Shown here piece by piece: positions 1-10,051 of a stretch of DNA of 64,000 bases (positions are counted from its first letter, which is position 1; each line of letters opens with the position of its first letter). Location of the stretch: the NCBI GenBank assembly GCA_025558095.1, contig JAIVFI010000011.1, positions 62,001-126,000 on the forward strand, given 5' to 3'. A program made the translations under genes and the position numbers. The notes below the pieces were generated by a model. That model saw nothing but the letters and a program-made list of their open reading frames with translations, was not told the origin of the DNA and ran no database searches. This DNA is from Hyaloraphidium curvatum (taxonomy: Eukaryota; Monoblepharomycota; Hyaloraphidiomycetes; Hyaloraphidiales; Hyaloraphidiaceae).

Positions 1-441
1 GCCGTTGCCGACGTCGACCCAGAAGCCGAAGGTCGTCTGGTCCGAGTAGCTGGAAACAAATGTTCAGCCTGACTGGAGAGGGCCGCCGGCTCGGCCGCAG
101 CAAAGGACGACCCACCTCGGGTCGATGACCGAGTAGGTGCTCCACACCAGCGACCAGTACTCCATCCCCAGCGCGTCCCGCGCCGCGACGTGCTCAAAGA
201 GGAACACCGGGCTCGGCAGCCTTTTGCCGAACTTGGCCTTGAACCCGGCGTACTCGCGGCGTATCCGCTCCCGCGAGATGTACAGCGTCATTTCCCACAG
301 GCATATCAGCACGTTGATGCAGAGGAAGAGGGAGAGGGCGAGCTGCGCCGCATTGGTGCCGTGGAGGTTGCGGTGCGCGTTGGCGAGCGCGAGAAAGGGG
401 GCGCCGACGTAGGCCGCGACGTAGAAGAAGGCGAGCACCAT
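1..441 (-). CDS. Multi-span membrane protein of unknown function, 5' part only
   Basis: Reads leftward off the window edge. Exon 1 starts at the ATG at 439-441 and ends near 111 with a GTGGGT donor; the acceptor lies near 49 and exon 2 runs off the contig start. The visible product opens with a hydrophobic segment (FFYVAAYVGAPFLALA) and has a second one (LALSLFLCINVLICLWEMTLYI). A stretch reading YSVIDPSYSDQ then FGFWVDVGNG crosses the junction. The Asp-Pro and DVGNG pattern resembles a family of uncharacterised fungal and bacterial multi-span proteins, but I cannot name it with confidence. The 3' end, and so the full topology, is missing. Confidence 0.6.
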
Positions 442-868
442 GGCGGCGGCTCGCAGGGGGGATTCCGGCGCAACGGAAGGCCGGTTGTTTGAGGCTCAAC
501 CGGCAACGGTGGTCCCACTCGCCCAGCCCGGAAACAAACTCGGCCGACCATCCGGCAAAGCGTCGATTCCCTGCCATCTTGGCATGGACGGCGACTGTCT
601 TCGAAGTGGAATCATCATGCCTGGATTGCTGCGCAGATGGAGGCGCTGTTGTCATCTTCCGAGAAGCTAGCGAGGCAGCTCTCCCATGCAGTCGCCTCGC
701 AGCTCCCTGGCTGGGATTTTGTGGATGTTTGCATCTCCTTTCGATGCTAGCTGAGGTGTTTCGCGCTTGAAATACTGTGGCGACGGTTCCGCCGCGTCGT
801 TGACTTGTCTCCCTTTTCCAACGCTCACCTAACAACCGCACGCCCATCTCGTCGACACAATCCACGCG
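442..868. other. Intergenic region, divergent promoters
   Basis: No convincing gene. It separates two divergently transcribed genes, so it must hold both promoters. Short overlapping ORFs here have no family features. Confidence 0.4.
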
Positions 869-2239
869 ATGCCTTCGCTTCCTGCTGTTCCCACGGTCGA
901 GCTCGGCCGCACGGGCGTGCGAGTGTGGGTCCGCCTTCCCTGCCCGTCGCGACGCTTTGTGACGTCTCCCTGGCGGACGACGCGTTCGGCCCCTCCCCTC
1001 GTCTTGGAACCAACCAAAGCTCCGCCCTGGGCTTTGGGGCCATGGGCCTCAGCGAGTTCTACGCGCCGGACCTCTCGCAGGAGGACCAGTTCATCGATTT
1101 GCTGGGCAAGTGCTCGCAATACGGAGTCACGTTCATCGATACGGCGGACATGGTCGGTCGGCTTCACGGTCGCGTTTCCGGTAGTCCTGACGCCCGGAAC
1201 AGTACGGCTCGGGGGCGAACGAGGAGCTCATCGCCAAGGCGATCAAGAAGTTCGGACGCGACAAGTGTTGGGTTCCGGGCTCCCGCGCCGCTGACACAAG
1301 CTGAACTCGCGGGCCCTCCAGTCTTCATCTCGACCAAGTTCGGCATCGTCCGCGACTTCGAGAAGCGCTCCGGCGCGCGGCTCGGCATCCGCGGCGACCC
1401 CGAGTACGTCCGCCAGGCCTGCGAGGCCAGCCTGAAGCGGCTCGGGGTCGAACAGATCGACCTGTACACGCAGCACCGCGTGGACCCCAAGACGCCGATC
1501 GAGGAGACGGTCAAGGCGATGAAGAAGCTGCAGGACGAGGGCAAGGTCAAGTACCTCGGGCTGTCCGAGGCGTCGGTCGAGACAATCAAGAGGGCGCACG
1601 CAGTTGCGCCCATCTCGGCGTTGCAATCCGAATACAGCTTGTGGGCGACCGACGTAGGCTCTTTTCTGATCTTCTCGACGACTTCTGACCAATCGACCCC
1701 AGACGGAGCCCCAGATCAAGCTCTGCGAGGACCTTGGCATCACCTTTGTCGCCTACTCCCCCCTCGGTCGCGGCTTCCTCTCGGGCGAGATTACCAAGCC
1801 CAGCGACCTCAAGGACGGCGACTTTCGCAAGTTCCTGCCCCGTTTCTCGGGCGACAGTTTTGCCAAGAACATTGATCTCGTGGTGCGTGTCTGCCTGCGA
1901 CGCGCCTCGAGCCTCTTCGATACCCGCCGTCCCCCAGAACAAGGTCAAGGAGGTCGCAAAGCGCAAGGGGTGCACCCCGTCGCAGCTGGCTCTGGCGTGG
2001 TGTATCGCCCGTTCGCCCAAGACCATCCTGCCCATCCCCGGCACGACCAAGTTGACGAGGCTGGAGGAAAACATCGGGCTGTTCAACGTGCATTTGAGCC
2101 AGGCCGAGTGGAAGGAGTTGGCCGATGTGATGAAGGGGGTGGAGGGACTGCGGTATCGTGAGTTGGCTTTCGGCCGCACCTGTCTCACAATCTGACTTTG
2201 CAAACCCGGACAGCGGACATGTCGGCCGTCAACCTTTGA
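869..2239 (+). CDS. Aldo-keto reductase
   Basis: Predicted cytosolic NAD(P)H-dependent reductase of aldehydes or ketones, about 343 aa from seven exons: 869-924, 1020-1152, 1203-1266, 1301-1653, 1703-1882, 1938-2157, 2214-2239. The N-terminus reads [29 protein letters not shown] carries the usual catalytic Asp and Tyr, TKFG the catalytic Lys, and the fourth member, His, is in YTQHRVDP. The C-terminal cofactor part reads IPIPGTT-like ([10 protein letters not shown]), and the last small exon gives the family-typical end RYPDMSAVNL. The exon 3/4 junction is the least certain. It looks like the fungal and bacterial aldo-keto reductases related to YakC/AKR13; the substrate cannot be read. It is convergent with the next gene, 23 bp between stop codons. 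Confidence 0.9.
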
Positions 2240-2262
2240 AATCAACTGTAGACCCCATATCA

Positions 2263-4181
2263 TTACGACCAATCGAGTTTTGGCATGATGAACTGCCACG
2301 CGCTCGCCTCGGATCCGGGATCGAGGACGATCTCGATCAGGGAAGGGCCGTTCCCGTGCCCGTTCGGGCCCGCGTTCGACCACTTCAGCGCCGTGGCGAG
2401 CTTGTCCGAGAACTCGTCCATCCTCTTCTGGAATACCGCTGCCGCCGGGCCGTCCTCCGCCGAGTAGGAGATCCCGGCAAAGTCCACGACGTGGACGGCA
2501 CCGTCGACAAACCCCATTGCCTTTGCCACGTCGGCATAGCGCACGGGATTGAACTCGGAGCCGATCCTCCGGCCCCCGAAGCCTCTGTCCTGGTCCCGCA
2601 TCACGTTGCCGTACGACGAATTGTTGAAGATGAGCACGACGACCCCGATGCCTTCCTGCGCGGCCGTCGCGAGCTCCATGATGCCGAACTGGAAGCCGCC
2701 GTCGCCATTGATGGAGACGACGGGTGCGGAAGGGTTGGCCACCTTGACGCCCAGGGAGGTCATGAATCCGAATCCCAGCGTCCCTTGGAACCCCGGCGAG
2801 ACATAGCGGCGAGGACGAAGAACAGGGTATGTGACGTATGACGCGAAGCCGACCTGTGACAGTGATGTGAGCTGCGTCCGACCGCGCTGCTTCACAAACA
2901 GACCTGCGAAAGTTCTTCGACAAAGAAGCCCTCGGAAGGCAGCAGGGTGCGGATCGACGTGAGGAAGGAAGACTGCGGCTGGACGGCCTGGAAGATCTGC
3001 TCCTGCGCGTCGCGCGCTGTTGCGTATACCTGGGCCCGGTAGTCCGCTTTCGGCGCGATGTTGGCCCCGCGCAGAGCCTGGTTGAGTTGCGAAATAACCC
3101 TCGCCGAGTCCCCGACGATGGTGAGATCGCACTTCACCCGCTGCGCCTCGGTCGAGTCGATTTCAATGCGCACGAACTTGATCCGCTTCCCCGTGTTGCC
3201 CGTGAGCCGAGGGTCGTCCGTGCGCGAGATGCACTGCATCATGTTGTTGTTCCAGCGCATCAAGGGGAGCTCGAGGCGCGTGCCGATGCCGATCACGAGG
3301 TCACAGGTCGTAAAGAGCGTGGCTCCCGCGTACGCGCTGATCCCAATGGGCCCTTCGGCGAGGTCCTTCTCGGAAAAAGCCATCTCGTTTTCCAGCGTCG
3401 GAGACCATTCAGGAACGGTGCCACGCCCTCCACGGAATCCCACCACGGGCGCCGTAAGCAGCTTGGACAGATCCTGGATCTGCTGGGCCGCGATCTGCGC
3501 TCCCGACCCGCAGATGATCATTGGCCTCGCGGCCGACGTCGAAATGGCGACAAACTCGGCAATGTTCTCCGCAGACGCGTCGAGGAGCTCGTCCCGAGAA
3601 GGTGCCTGCACAAGAGGTGGAACCCGGACCTCACGGCGGTCCGCCATGACGTCCCAGCACATCTCGACAACGACGGGACCGGGCCGTCCGGTAGTCATCT
3701 GCGCAAACGCGTCCGCAATCACTTTGAAGGTATCCTGCGGCCGCTCGACCCTGGCAGCCCATTTCACGATGGTCCTCATCGTCGCGAGCTGATCCGGCAG
3801 CTCGTGGAGGTGGCCGCGCCCGCGTCCAAGGAAATCGCTCGGAACCTGCCCCGTCAGGCAAAGCACGGGCGCGTTCGCACCCATCGCCGTGCACAGGGCG
3901 CCAGTGGCGTTGAGAATGCCCGGTCCGGGAACGACCACGAAGACGGCCGGCTTGCCCGTGGAACGCGCCGCCCCGAACGCGGCATAGGCGGCAGACTGCT
4001 CATGCCTCGCTACGACCGTGCGGATCTTGTCCTCCCGCCTCTTCAGCGCGTCGAACACGGGGTAGATTTGCGCGCCGGGCAGGCCGAACACCGTGTCGAT
4101 TCCGTGCTGGAGCAGCGCTTCGACGATGGCCTCCCCGCCAGTCACTGAGCTCGCCGGCATCGGTACAGATGTCCCGTTCAT
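2263..4181 (-). CDS. ThDP-dependent decarboxylase/carboligase, acetolactate synthase-like
   Basis: Thiamine-diphosphate enzyme of about 622 aa, exons 4181-2904 and 2853-2263 with a 50-bp intron. The N-terminal Pyr domain reads GLPGAQIYP and has the cofactor-activating Glu in ARHEQSAAYAA. A central domain follows, then the C-terminal PP domain with the GDGG...NN magnesium/ThDP motif (SINGDGGFQFG to IFNNSSYGN). The wording around GRGHLHELPDQL is like bacterial enzymes annotated loosely as carboligase or decarboxylase rather than fungal Ilv2, so biosynthetic acetolactate synthase is unlikely and the substrate is open. An upstream in-frame ATG at 4274 would add 31 residues rich in Leu, Arg and Pro, possibly an organelle leader; I chose 4181 because the family alignment begins there. 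Bacterial origin is an inference. Confidence 0.88.
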
Positions 4182-4496
4182 TTTGTCGTCTCCGGCTCCG
4201 GCGAGGGACGGCGATGAGGTGGTTTGTGATTTCAAGAGCAGGCGAGGCAGGGGCAAGCGCGGCAGCAGAGGCAAGGCAACTCAAGCCCGCCAGCTCGATC
4301 CATCCACGCACGCGCAGGCAGGCTAGGAGCTATTGGACTTTACGAATCAATAATGGATGGAGATACGTAAGGCAATTAGATGAGTCTTGTGCTGTCCTGA
4401 TCCTCTGTCCAAGCGACTCTGCCTCCGCAGCCCAGAGGATCCACGTGCCCGCAAGCATCACATCCGGCGAAGAGAAGCTAACTGCTTTGACCTCCA

Positions 4497-4556
4497 CTAG
4501 TACATGATGCAAAAGCCGTTTGCTCACTAGTACATGATGCAAAAGCCGTTTGCTCA
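4497..4556. repeat. Perfect tandem duplication, 2 x 30 bp
   Basis: Two identical 30-bp copies (4497-4526 and 4527-4556) beginning CTAGTACATGATGC, in the intergenic stretch before the dienoyl-CoA reductase remnant. Read directly from the sequence. Confidence 0.95.
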
Positions 4557-4711
4557 AGAGAACCAAACACAAAAGTGGTCCAGGTACGTCATCGGGAGAC
4601 AGGTCCTCACCAGCCGCGGAGCATTCCTTCTTCGCGCGCGGGCAGTCGGCAACCTGCTTCGAAATCGAAATCGCCGTTGACTCCAAAACTCCCAGCCCGT
4701 CCTCCGGCGCC

Positions 4712-5388
4712 ATGAAGCCGTACGACAGCACGTTCAAGCCCGGCCTCTTCGCGAGGCAGGTCGTCATCGTCACCGGTGGGGGGCGTGCGGCTTGGACGCT
4801 CCGGGACGAGCGCTGACGACGCAACGCGCGCAGGTGGCGGGACGGGAATCGGGGGAAATAGTAAGGATCAAGCGCGACCCGCAAGGTTTCACAGGCAGAT
4901 GACGTCCTTCGCTCAGAAGGTTTCACAGGCAGATGACGTCCTTCGCTCAGTTGCGCACGAGTTGGCCGCTCTCGGAGCCACCGTGGGTGGGTTCCTTTGA
5001 CCGACCCCAGCCACACCACCAACAAGCCCGCCAGTCATCGCCGCGCGGCGGGCTGAGCCGCTGCTGAAGACCAAGGCGGAGATCGAGTCTCTGGGAGGCC
5101 GCTGCGATGTGTACCACCCGCTCAACATCCGCGACGAGAAGAACTGCGCCGCGTTCGCGGCCGAGGTAGTCAGGAGGCATGGCAGCATCGACGGTCTAGG
5201 TGGGCATGGTGTTCCGCTAAGCTAAATGTTCATTCTAACCTCGTGACATGGTGAAGTGAACAATGCTGGGTGCGTCAAGCCATTCTTGCTTCCCATTTCT
5301 CGCTGACGGACTACGATCACTGGCCAGTTCCCCGCACCTGCGGACAAGATCACCGCCTCTGGGATGCGCAACGTTGCGGCATTTCACT
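4712..5388 (+). pseudogene. Truncated peroxisomal 2,4-dienoyl-CoA reductase-like SDR
   Basis: Remnant of a short-chain dehydrogenase close to SPS19/DECR2, which reduces 2,4-dienoyl-CoA in peroxisomal beta-oxidation. Exons can be followed: 4712-4775 (MKPYDSTFKPGLF, then VVIVTG), 4834-4860 (the GGTGIG nucleotide loop), 4951-4986, 5035-5199 (IAARRAEPLLK) and 5257-5269 (NNAG). The next segment encodes FPAPADKITASGMRN in the right family position, but the acceptor is not in phase with the donor before it. Coding then stops abruptly at 5388, where sequence copied from the F-box/LRR gene at 25161 begins. The catalytic Ser-Tyr-Lys half is absent. The intron 4861-4950 contains a perfect 34-bp tandem duplication. 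Truncation makes this a pseudogene unless a shortened product is used. Confidence 0.8.
4883..4950. repeat. Perfect tandem duplication, 2 x 34 bp, inside an intron
   Basis: Copies at 4883-4916 and 4917-4950 (AAGGTTTCACAGGCAG to CGCTCAG) are identical. They enlarge an intron from 56 bp, the local norm, to 90 bp, and each copy ends in a usable CAG acceptor. Confidence 0.95.
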
Positions 5389-5619
5389 ATCGACTTCCAA
5401 TACGCCCCTGCTTATTTTGACCCCAACTCGGGCGAGGTGGCGTTCGCCGGCCGCCTGCTTGGAGGCCTCGCCAAGATCCGGCCGGGGTTGCGCTCGCTTT
5501 CACTCCGCAACGCTTTCATTGAAGCGCCAACCGAGGACGTCCGCGTTTCCTTACCGTATCTTGAGTCACTTCCCCTAGGTTTCGTTGGGCTTCGTGTCTC
5601 CGCCGCCGAGTTCGCCTCT
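5389..5619 (+). pseudogene. Duplicated fragment of the F-box/LRR gene at 24.5 kb
   Basis: 231 bp aligned without gaps to 25161-25391, with about 15 differences by eye (roughly 93% identity). It encodes the equivalent of the parent gene's mid-LRR part (IDFQYAPAYFDPNSGEVAFAG). It has no promoter, start or end of its own and sits directly on the broken end of the dienoyl-CoA reductase remnant. Its flanks share nothing with the parent locus. Confidence 0.93.
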
Positions 5620-5876
5620 ATGCCGACCCTCGCCGCCCGCATCGTCCGCCTCCCCCTCCTGCTTGTCCTCCTCCGAGATGTACTCGAGGTGAGGCAGATC
5701 GTCTTACACGTCGTCCTCGCTCTCCTTGTCGGCAAATGCCTCCTGCGCGTCGCACCTGTCGCGGGGAGCGTCGGGCACGAGAAGGTAGTAAGGTACTGCG
5801 GTCCCGGCATGCCCGCCTGTGCTCCCACTCCTTCCGGAGCCCTCCCGCCGCCGTCCACCTTCACGTCCGCCATGTT
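5620..5876 (-). CDS. Possible small or truncated acidic protein
   Basis: Weak candidate. From the ATG at 5874-5876 the minus strand reads MADVKVDGGGRAPEGVG. A GTACCT donor and a GACAG acceptor then lead to an acidic stretch, DAQEAFADKESEDDV, and a stop near 5709. Third positions are G/C as in real exons here. Acidic coding-like sequence (EYISEEDKQEGEADDAG) continues past that stop up to the copied LRR fragment, so the gene may have been cut by the same event. No family recognised. Confidence 0.25.
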
Positions 5877-6696
5877 CCAGTCCACCGCCGTCGACCGTGC
5901 CTGCGCGGGAGGGGCGCCGAGCGGGGCAACGCGTGAGGGAGGTCCGACGGGGGAGCGGGGCGGGCGGCCCCCACTACGCCCTCTCCCGGTGCCGCGCCGC
6001 GCCGCCGCCGCACAACGCACGCGCCGTCACCGTGGTCGCGTCCGCCGCCTCCGGGAGCCGCCCATGAGGTCAGGAGCCTCGGTTTTGGGGGGGTTGTTTG
6101 GGCGCGCGCTCCCCCCCGGCCACCACCGGCCCGGAAACCCCCCCCGCAGGGGATCTCACTACCCATGCAATTCTCAACAGGTTTTATTGCATCAAACGCA
6201 TGCTTCTGCATCTCAACGTCCGTTTCCCGCGCGCTGCCGGCGGCCGTCCACCCGGGAATGATCTGGGCGCGAAAAGTCATTTGCGCCTGCTACCCTTTCG
6301 GTCGGGGCTCCGCCCCTCCCCAGCCCCCCGCGCTCGCTGGCGCTCGCCAAGCCGCTCCGCGGCCGCGCTCCGCGCGAAGCTAGATGGGAGGTAGCGGCGG
6401 GGAACGTGCGTGCCTGCGGCGGCCGGCTACGTGCCCGCTGCCGCGGGGCTCGCTGGCGCTCGCGGGCCGCTCCGCGGCAAAGCTTCCCGGGGACAGCGGC
6501 GGGGGAACGTCGGCTCCTCGAGGGAAACTGAGGTCCCCTTGCCAGCAACCAACCTGGATTCAGAGACCATTCGCCGCGCGACATGGAATCAGTGAGACCA
6601 GACTCCGCAAGATCATCGAGGAACAGATCGCAAAAGGGGGCGGACCAAAAGGGAAACTGTGAGCGGTCGTTCATCTCCGTCAATAGAAGTCGGGCG
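5877..6696. other. Intergenic, very GC-rich with a repeated motif
   Basis: No gene I can support. A motif GCTCGCTGGCGCTCGC followed by GCCGCTCCGCGGC occurs twice, near 6330-6363 and 6445-6478. The surrounding CGGGGCTCCGCCCC is self-complementary and could form a small hairpin. Confidence 0.4.
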
Positions 6697-7483
6697 CTAC
6701 AGCTTCCCTGCTCCGCCGGACTTGGCGTCCAGGAACTCCTTGTACCGTACCAGGAACTCCTCCTGGCTAGGGCTCTGCACCGCGCCCGTCCGCCGCGACC
6801 TGACCTTCTTCAGCGCGTCCTCCGGGTCCATCCCCCGCCCAATCAGGAAGCAGGCGATCACGAGGCCCGTCCTGCCCATCCCCGCGTGGCCTGTGAGGCG
6901 AGTCAGACCACCGGCTCGGACGGCGAGCGGGGAGGGACCCACAGTGGGTCGCCACTTTGCCTCCGCGTTCGACGACCCGTTTGCACTCCTCCACGACGGA
7001 ATCCATGAGCTCCAGCGACGGCACTCCCAAGTCCTCCCACGCCGGGTTGATGTAGGCGATCCCGTGGTCTTCAAACTCCGAGGGATAGTACGAGAATCCC
7101 GATCCAGGCGCGAGATTGTCCCCGCAATACGGGTGCTCGCCGTGCTCGGCTGCTCGGGAATCAGCTGGGTCCCACAGACACCCCCAGCCACGGAGCACCC
7201 ACTCAGGTTGATGAGCAGCTTCACCCCGCTCCGCTGGAACTGTCCTACGAGGTCGTACTCGCGGATGATCCTCGAACTGTCCTACGAGGTCGTACTCGCG
7301 GATGATCCTCGATGACGGCCTAGAGAGGGCCAGCATCTCCGAGGTGACCCAGGTCGCGTTCACGCCCGGCATATCCGTCGCCAGGCCCTGGTACCGGGCG
7401 CCCTCGGGGTGCCACCACCGCTTCCAGTTGTGGCCGCAGTACATGCACTTCGGCCCGCCGCAGGTCGTGCAGATGTAGACCAT
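6697..7483 (-). pseudogene. PTPDC1-type protein tyrosine/dual-specificity phosphatase, frame broken by a 37-bp duplication
   Basis: Cysteine phosphatase in exons 7483-7203, 7149-6943 and 6890-6697. The N-terminus is Cys-rich (CTTCGGPKCMYCG), then GVKLLINL, the PTPDC1-like block PYCGDNLAPGSGFSYYPSEF, and the active-site loop HCHAGMGRTG, whose Cys codon is split by the 52-bp second intron. The C-terminal part RSRRTGAVQSPSQEEF also fits. Exon 1 holds a perfect 37-bp tandem duplication (7239-7312). As written the exons total 682 nt, not a multiple of three; removing one copy gives 645 nt and an unbroken 214-aa phosphatase. The unit has no AG/GT junction that would let splicing remove it cleanly. 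So it is either a recent inactivating mutation, an assembly error, or an allele. Confidence 0.85.
7239..7312. repeat. Perfect tandem duplication, 2 x 37 bp, in a phosphatase exon
   Basis: Copies 7239-7275 and 7276-7312 are identical (ACTGTCCTACGAGGTCGTAC and on). 37 is not a multiple of three, so the reading frame downstream shifts. Confidence 0.95.
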
Positions 7484-7693
7484 CTCGGCGGCCGATTGTC
7501 CGTGAACTCGCCCGAAACGGTCCCTCAGCTACCAAAACGACTCCAGAAATCGATTGAGGATCGTGTCTCCCCGCAGGAACGACGCTTTCGCGGGCCGAGC
7601 TCACAGCCGATGTTGACGTCGTGGCAATCCCTTGCTATCCTGAGTCTTGTTCCTATTCTGGGATCGGCCGTTGGCGGGCATCGAGCATCCAAA

Positions 7694-8806
7694 ATGGCCA
7701 GCGAAAAGCCGAAACTCGTTCTGGAAGCCGCCAACGAGCCGTCCGAGGTCGTTCGGCAGGGGATGCGCAACTACCGCGGCTTCGGCAGGCCATTGACGCT
7801 GGATCGCTACCTCGCCCGCGAGGCGGCCCTGAACGCCCTCCCTTTCGGCGCCGGCGGGCACCGCTGGGCGCTCAAATCACCCGACGGCGCGTGGACGTCG
7901 ACCTGCGAGACGTACCATCGCGACTGCATCTGGGCCGATGGCGGGGTGCTCAAGGATGGCGAGGTGGCGGTGGTCGCGTCGGTGTTCACGCCGGAGCACC
8001 TCCGCGGGCGGGGCTGCGCGGCGGAGATGATGCGGCAGTTGAGGAAGTTGCTCAAGGCGCGGTTTCCTGGGCTCGTCGCGTCGACGCTCTACTCGGACAT
8101 TGGACCCACATTCTACGCCAAGCAGGGATGGACGACGTGCCCGTCAAAGGAGGCCGTGCTGACCCTCCGTCCCGAGGACGGACCTGCGGGCAAGTTGGAC
8201 GGCATTCCCGAGGCGCGCGCCGTGCCCGAGGCCGAGATCCTCTCCCGCTACCTTCCCGCCGACGCCGCACTCCTCCGCGACGACGTGCTGCGCGAGCACA
8301 ACGCCAAGGGCACCCGCGTGTTTGCCGTGGTTCCCACCGGGGATGCCGTGCAGTGGATCTGGGAGCGGTCGAAGTTCTACGTGGCCGAGATCGGGCCGCC
8401 CGAAGCGAGGGGCACCCAGATGGTCCTCGGTTTCGCCATCGGCACCCCGGACGATGCTGCTTGGTCGTACGCGATCCTGTACCCGAATTTCAAGGAGGAC
8501 AACCTCTTGCTGCAACGCGTGCGGCTCGCTGCGGGCAAGGACTCCGAGGCGCACGCCACCGCGCTGCTCCTCGCCTCGGCGGGCGAGGCGCGCAGGCTGG
8601 GGTTGTCCAAGGTGACGGCGTGGGACACGGCGCCCGCGATGGACGCGGCATGTCGGTCTTTGGAGGGGCTGGGGGCCGTGAAGATCGGGGAGCGGGAGAG
8701 GGAGGATTCGCTCTCGGCGCTATGCTGGTACGGCCCTGCCGCCGAGCCGGTTGTCGATGCCGGGGACACCGTCTGGCTCGCAAACGAGAAGTACGCCTGG
8801 GCTTGA
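7694..8806 (+). CDS. LYC1-like GNAT acetyltransferase
   Basis: Single-exon, 370-aa GCN5-related N-acetyltransferase most like fungal LYC1 (lysine N6-acetyltransferase). The N-terminal half holds the GNAT fold: EVAVVASVFTPEHLRGRGCA contains the acetyl-CoA loop (R-G-R-G-C-A), followed by LYSDIGPTFYAKQGW, the usual beta-strand and FY-K-GW segment. The C-terminal half (from about residue 190) matches the LYC1 C-terminal region in layout. I chose the ATG at 7694 (MASEKPKLVL); an upstream in-frame ATG at 7613 would add a hydrophobic leader and cannot be excluded. LYC1 acts in lysine degradation; that role is by family only. Confidence 0.8.
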   Translation: MASEKPKLVLEAANEPSEVVRQGMRNYRGFGRPLTLDRYLAREAALNALPFGAGGHRWALKSPDGAWTSTCETYHRDCIWADGGVLKDGEVAVVASVFTPEHLRGRGCAAEMMRQLRKLLKARFPGLVASTLYSDIGPTFYAKQGWTTCPSKEAVLTLRPEDGPAGKLDGIPEARAVPEAEILSRYLPADAALLRDDVLREHNAKGTRVFAVVPTGDAVQWIWERSKFYVAEIGPPEARGTQMVLGFAIGTPDDAAWSYAILYPNFKEDNLLLQRVRLAAGKDSEAHATALLLASAGEARRLGLSKVTAWDTAPAMDAACRSLEGLGAVKIGEREREDSLSALCWYGPAAEPVVDAGDTVWLANEKYAWA

Positions 8807-8862
8807 CAATCTAGAGACAGAGAGAGACAAAGATACAGCTTCCAGGCGGGCTCCGCGACAGG

Positions 8863-9504
8863 TCACCGGTCCAGCAGCTCCTTGGCGATATCCGGTCTCT
8901 TGTCCAGGTATCCTCGGACGTACCAACCTACGCCAACGTTGAGAATTGTGCTTTTGGAAAGGGAAACGCGGCGAAGGCTGCCTCACAGGACGGGACAACC
9001 TTTTTGCCCTCCTTCCGCGCCGTCTCGATGGCCTTGGTCGTGACAATCTCGGCTGCCGCGGCCCCACACGCCGGCCGTAAGCGTCGGAACCGAAATCCGG
9101 CCCGCGTGCCCCACCGTAGCCGTTCCCGCGATGGGCGGTGGGCGTGAACGTGTGCTGCATATCCCACGTCCCGCCCAGGTCTTCGTATTCGAGCACCGCC
9201 TCGTCTGTCGGCAAGAAACGCGTCACTCGGCCCCCTTTCCGGCCCCAGACGCGGCGAACCGACCCTTCTGCCCGCCGGGGCCGAGCCGGAGCACGAAGCG
9301 CGAGTTGGGCGCGTCCCATTCCACGTCGTCGGGAGTCTTCGCGGCGTAAGAGGCGGAGGATGCCATGGCGCGGAGGAAGGTCTCGAATGGCCTGCGGAGG
9401 GCGTCGGTGTGGCGCGCGAGGGAAGGCAGAGTGGACATGAAACGCGGGTCGCGTGCTGGACCGCTGTCGGCAACTCGCGGAATCGTTGTCCCCGTGTCTC
9501 CCAT
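8863..9504 (-). CDS. NATD1-like small N-acetyltransferase
   Basis: Small GNAT of the YjdJ/NATD1 type, four exons: 9504-9264, 9204-9115, 9052-8987, 8927-8863 (153 aa, or 131 from the ATG at 9438). The core reads AVLEYEDLGGTWDMQHTFTP, then HRGNG (the acetyl-CoA loop), TTKAIETARKEGKKVVPSC and WYVRGYLDKRPD, which matches the order in NATD1: acidic strand, HT.VP, HRG.G, VVPSC, YV..HP. All four junctions are in phase and use GT..AG. The length is typical of the family. The substrate is unknown. Convergent with the LYC1-like gene, 56 bp apart. Confidence 0.78.
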
Positions 9505-10051
9505 TACTGGTAGTCCTCATGCCGGAGGAAAGAAAAGAAACTACATATCAACTGCAAAGTTAGTTGAAGGTTGCTCCGACCTGTTTCCTTGCCGGTCCTG
9601 AGCCCAATGAACGAGCTCGGCATGGTCGATGGCAACGGACAGTGTCACCCGCTCAACCTCTTTGGCCCGGTGTTTCCGTCGTAAGCCTCATCGAATTCGG
9701 GATTTCCGGCCAGAGAAAATGGAATTGAGGAGGTGCGTCCTTGCTATGGGCTTGGTGAACCGTTGCGAGCCCTTTGCAGCACCCATAGCGGGGCAGGTAA
9801 GCGAGGGATCGAGCTGGAGGATTCCGCAAGTGCAGCTCTGCAGGATGCAAGCAGTTCCTGTCGGACTCGCACTTCTTGTGTGTTCCAGAGGAACAGGGGG
9901 CGGAGCACGGCGGCATCCCTCACGGCGGGATCCCAAACGGCCGTCCCTGGGGGATCCCATAAAGGCCCGACCGCGGGGCCCACGGCAGGAACCACCAGCT
10001 CGAACGGCCGGCCTTCCCGGCAACCGCCTTCTGCCTCACGATCTGCCAGCG
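9505..10051. other. Intergenic, divergent promoter region
   Basis: No supported gene. An open frame extends upstream of the next gene's ATG, but it lacks family features, and the chosen start begins a clean signal peptide. Confidence 0.35.

Noticed and set aside
1586-2923. 445-aa minus-strand frame across the aldo-keto reductase and ThDP genes
   Set aside because: It crosses two recognised genes out of frame and has no family motif.
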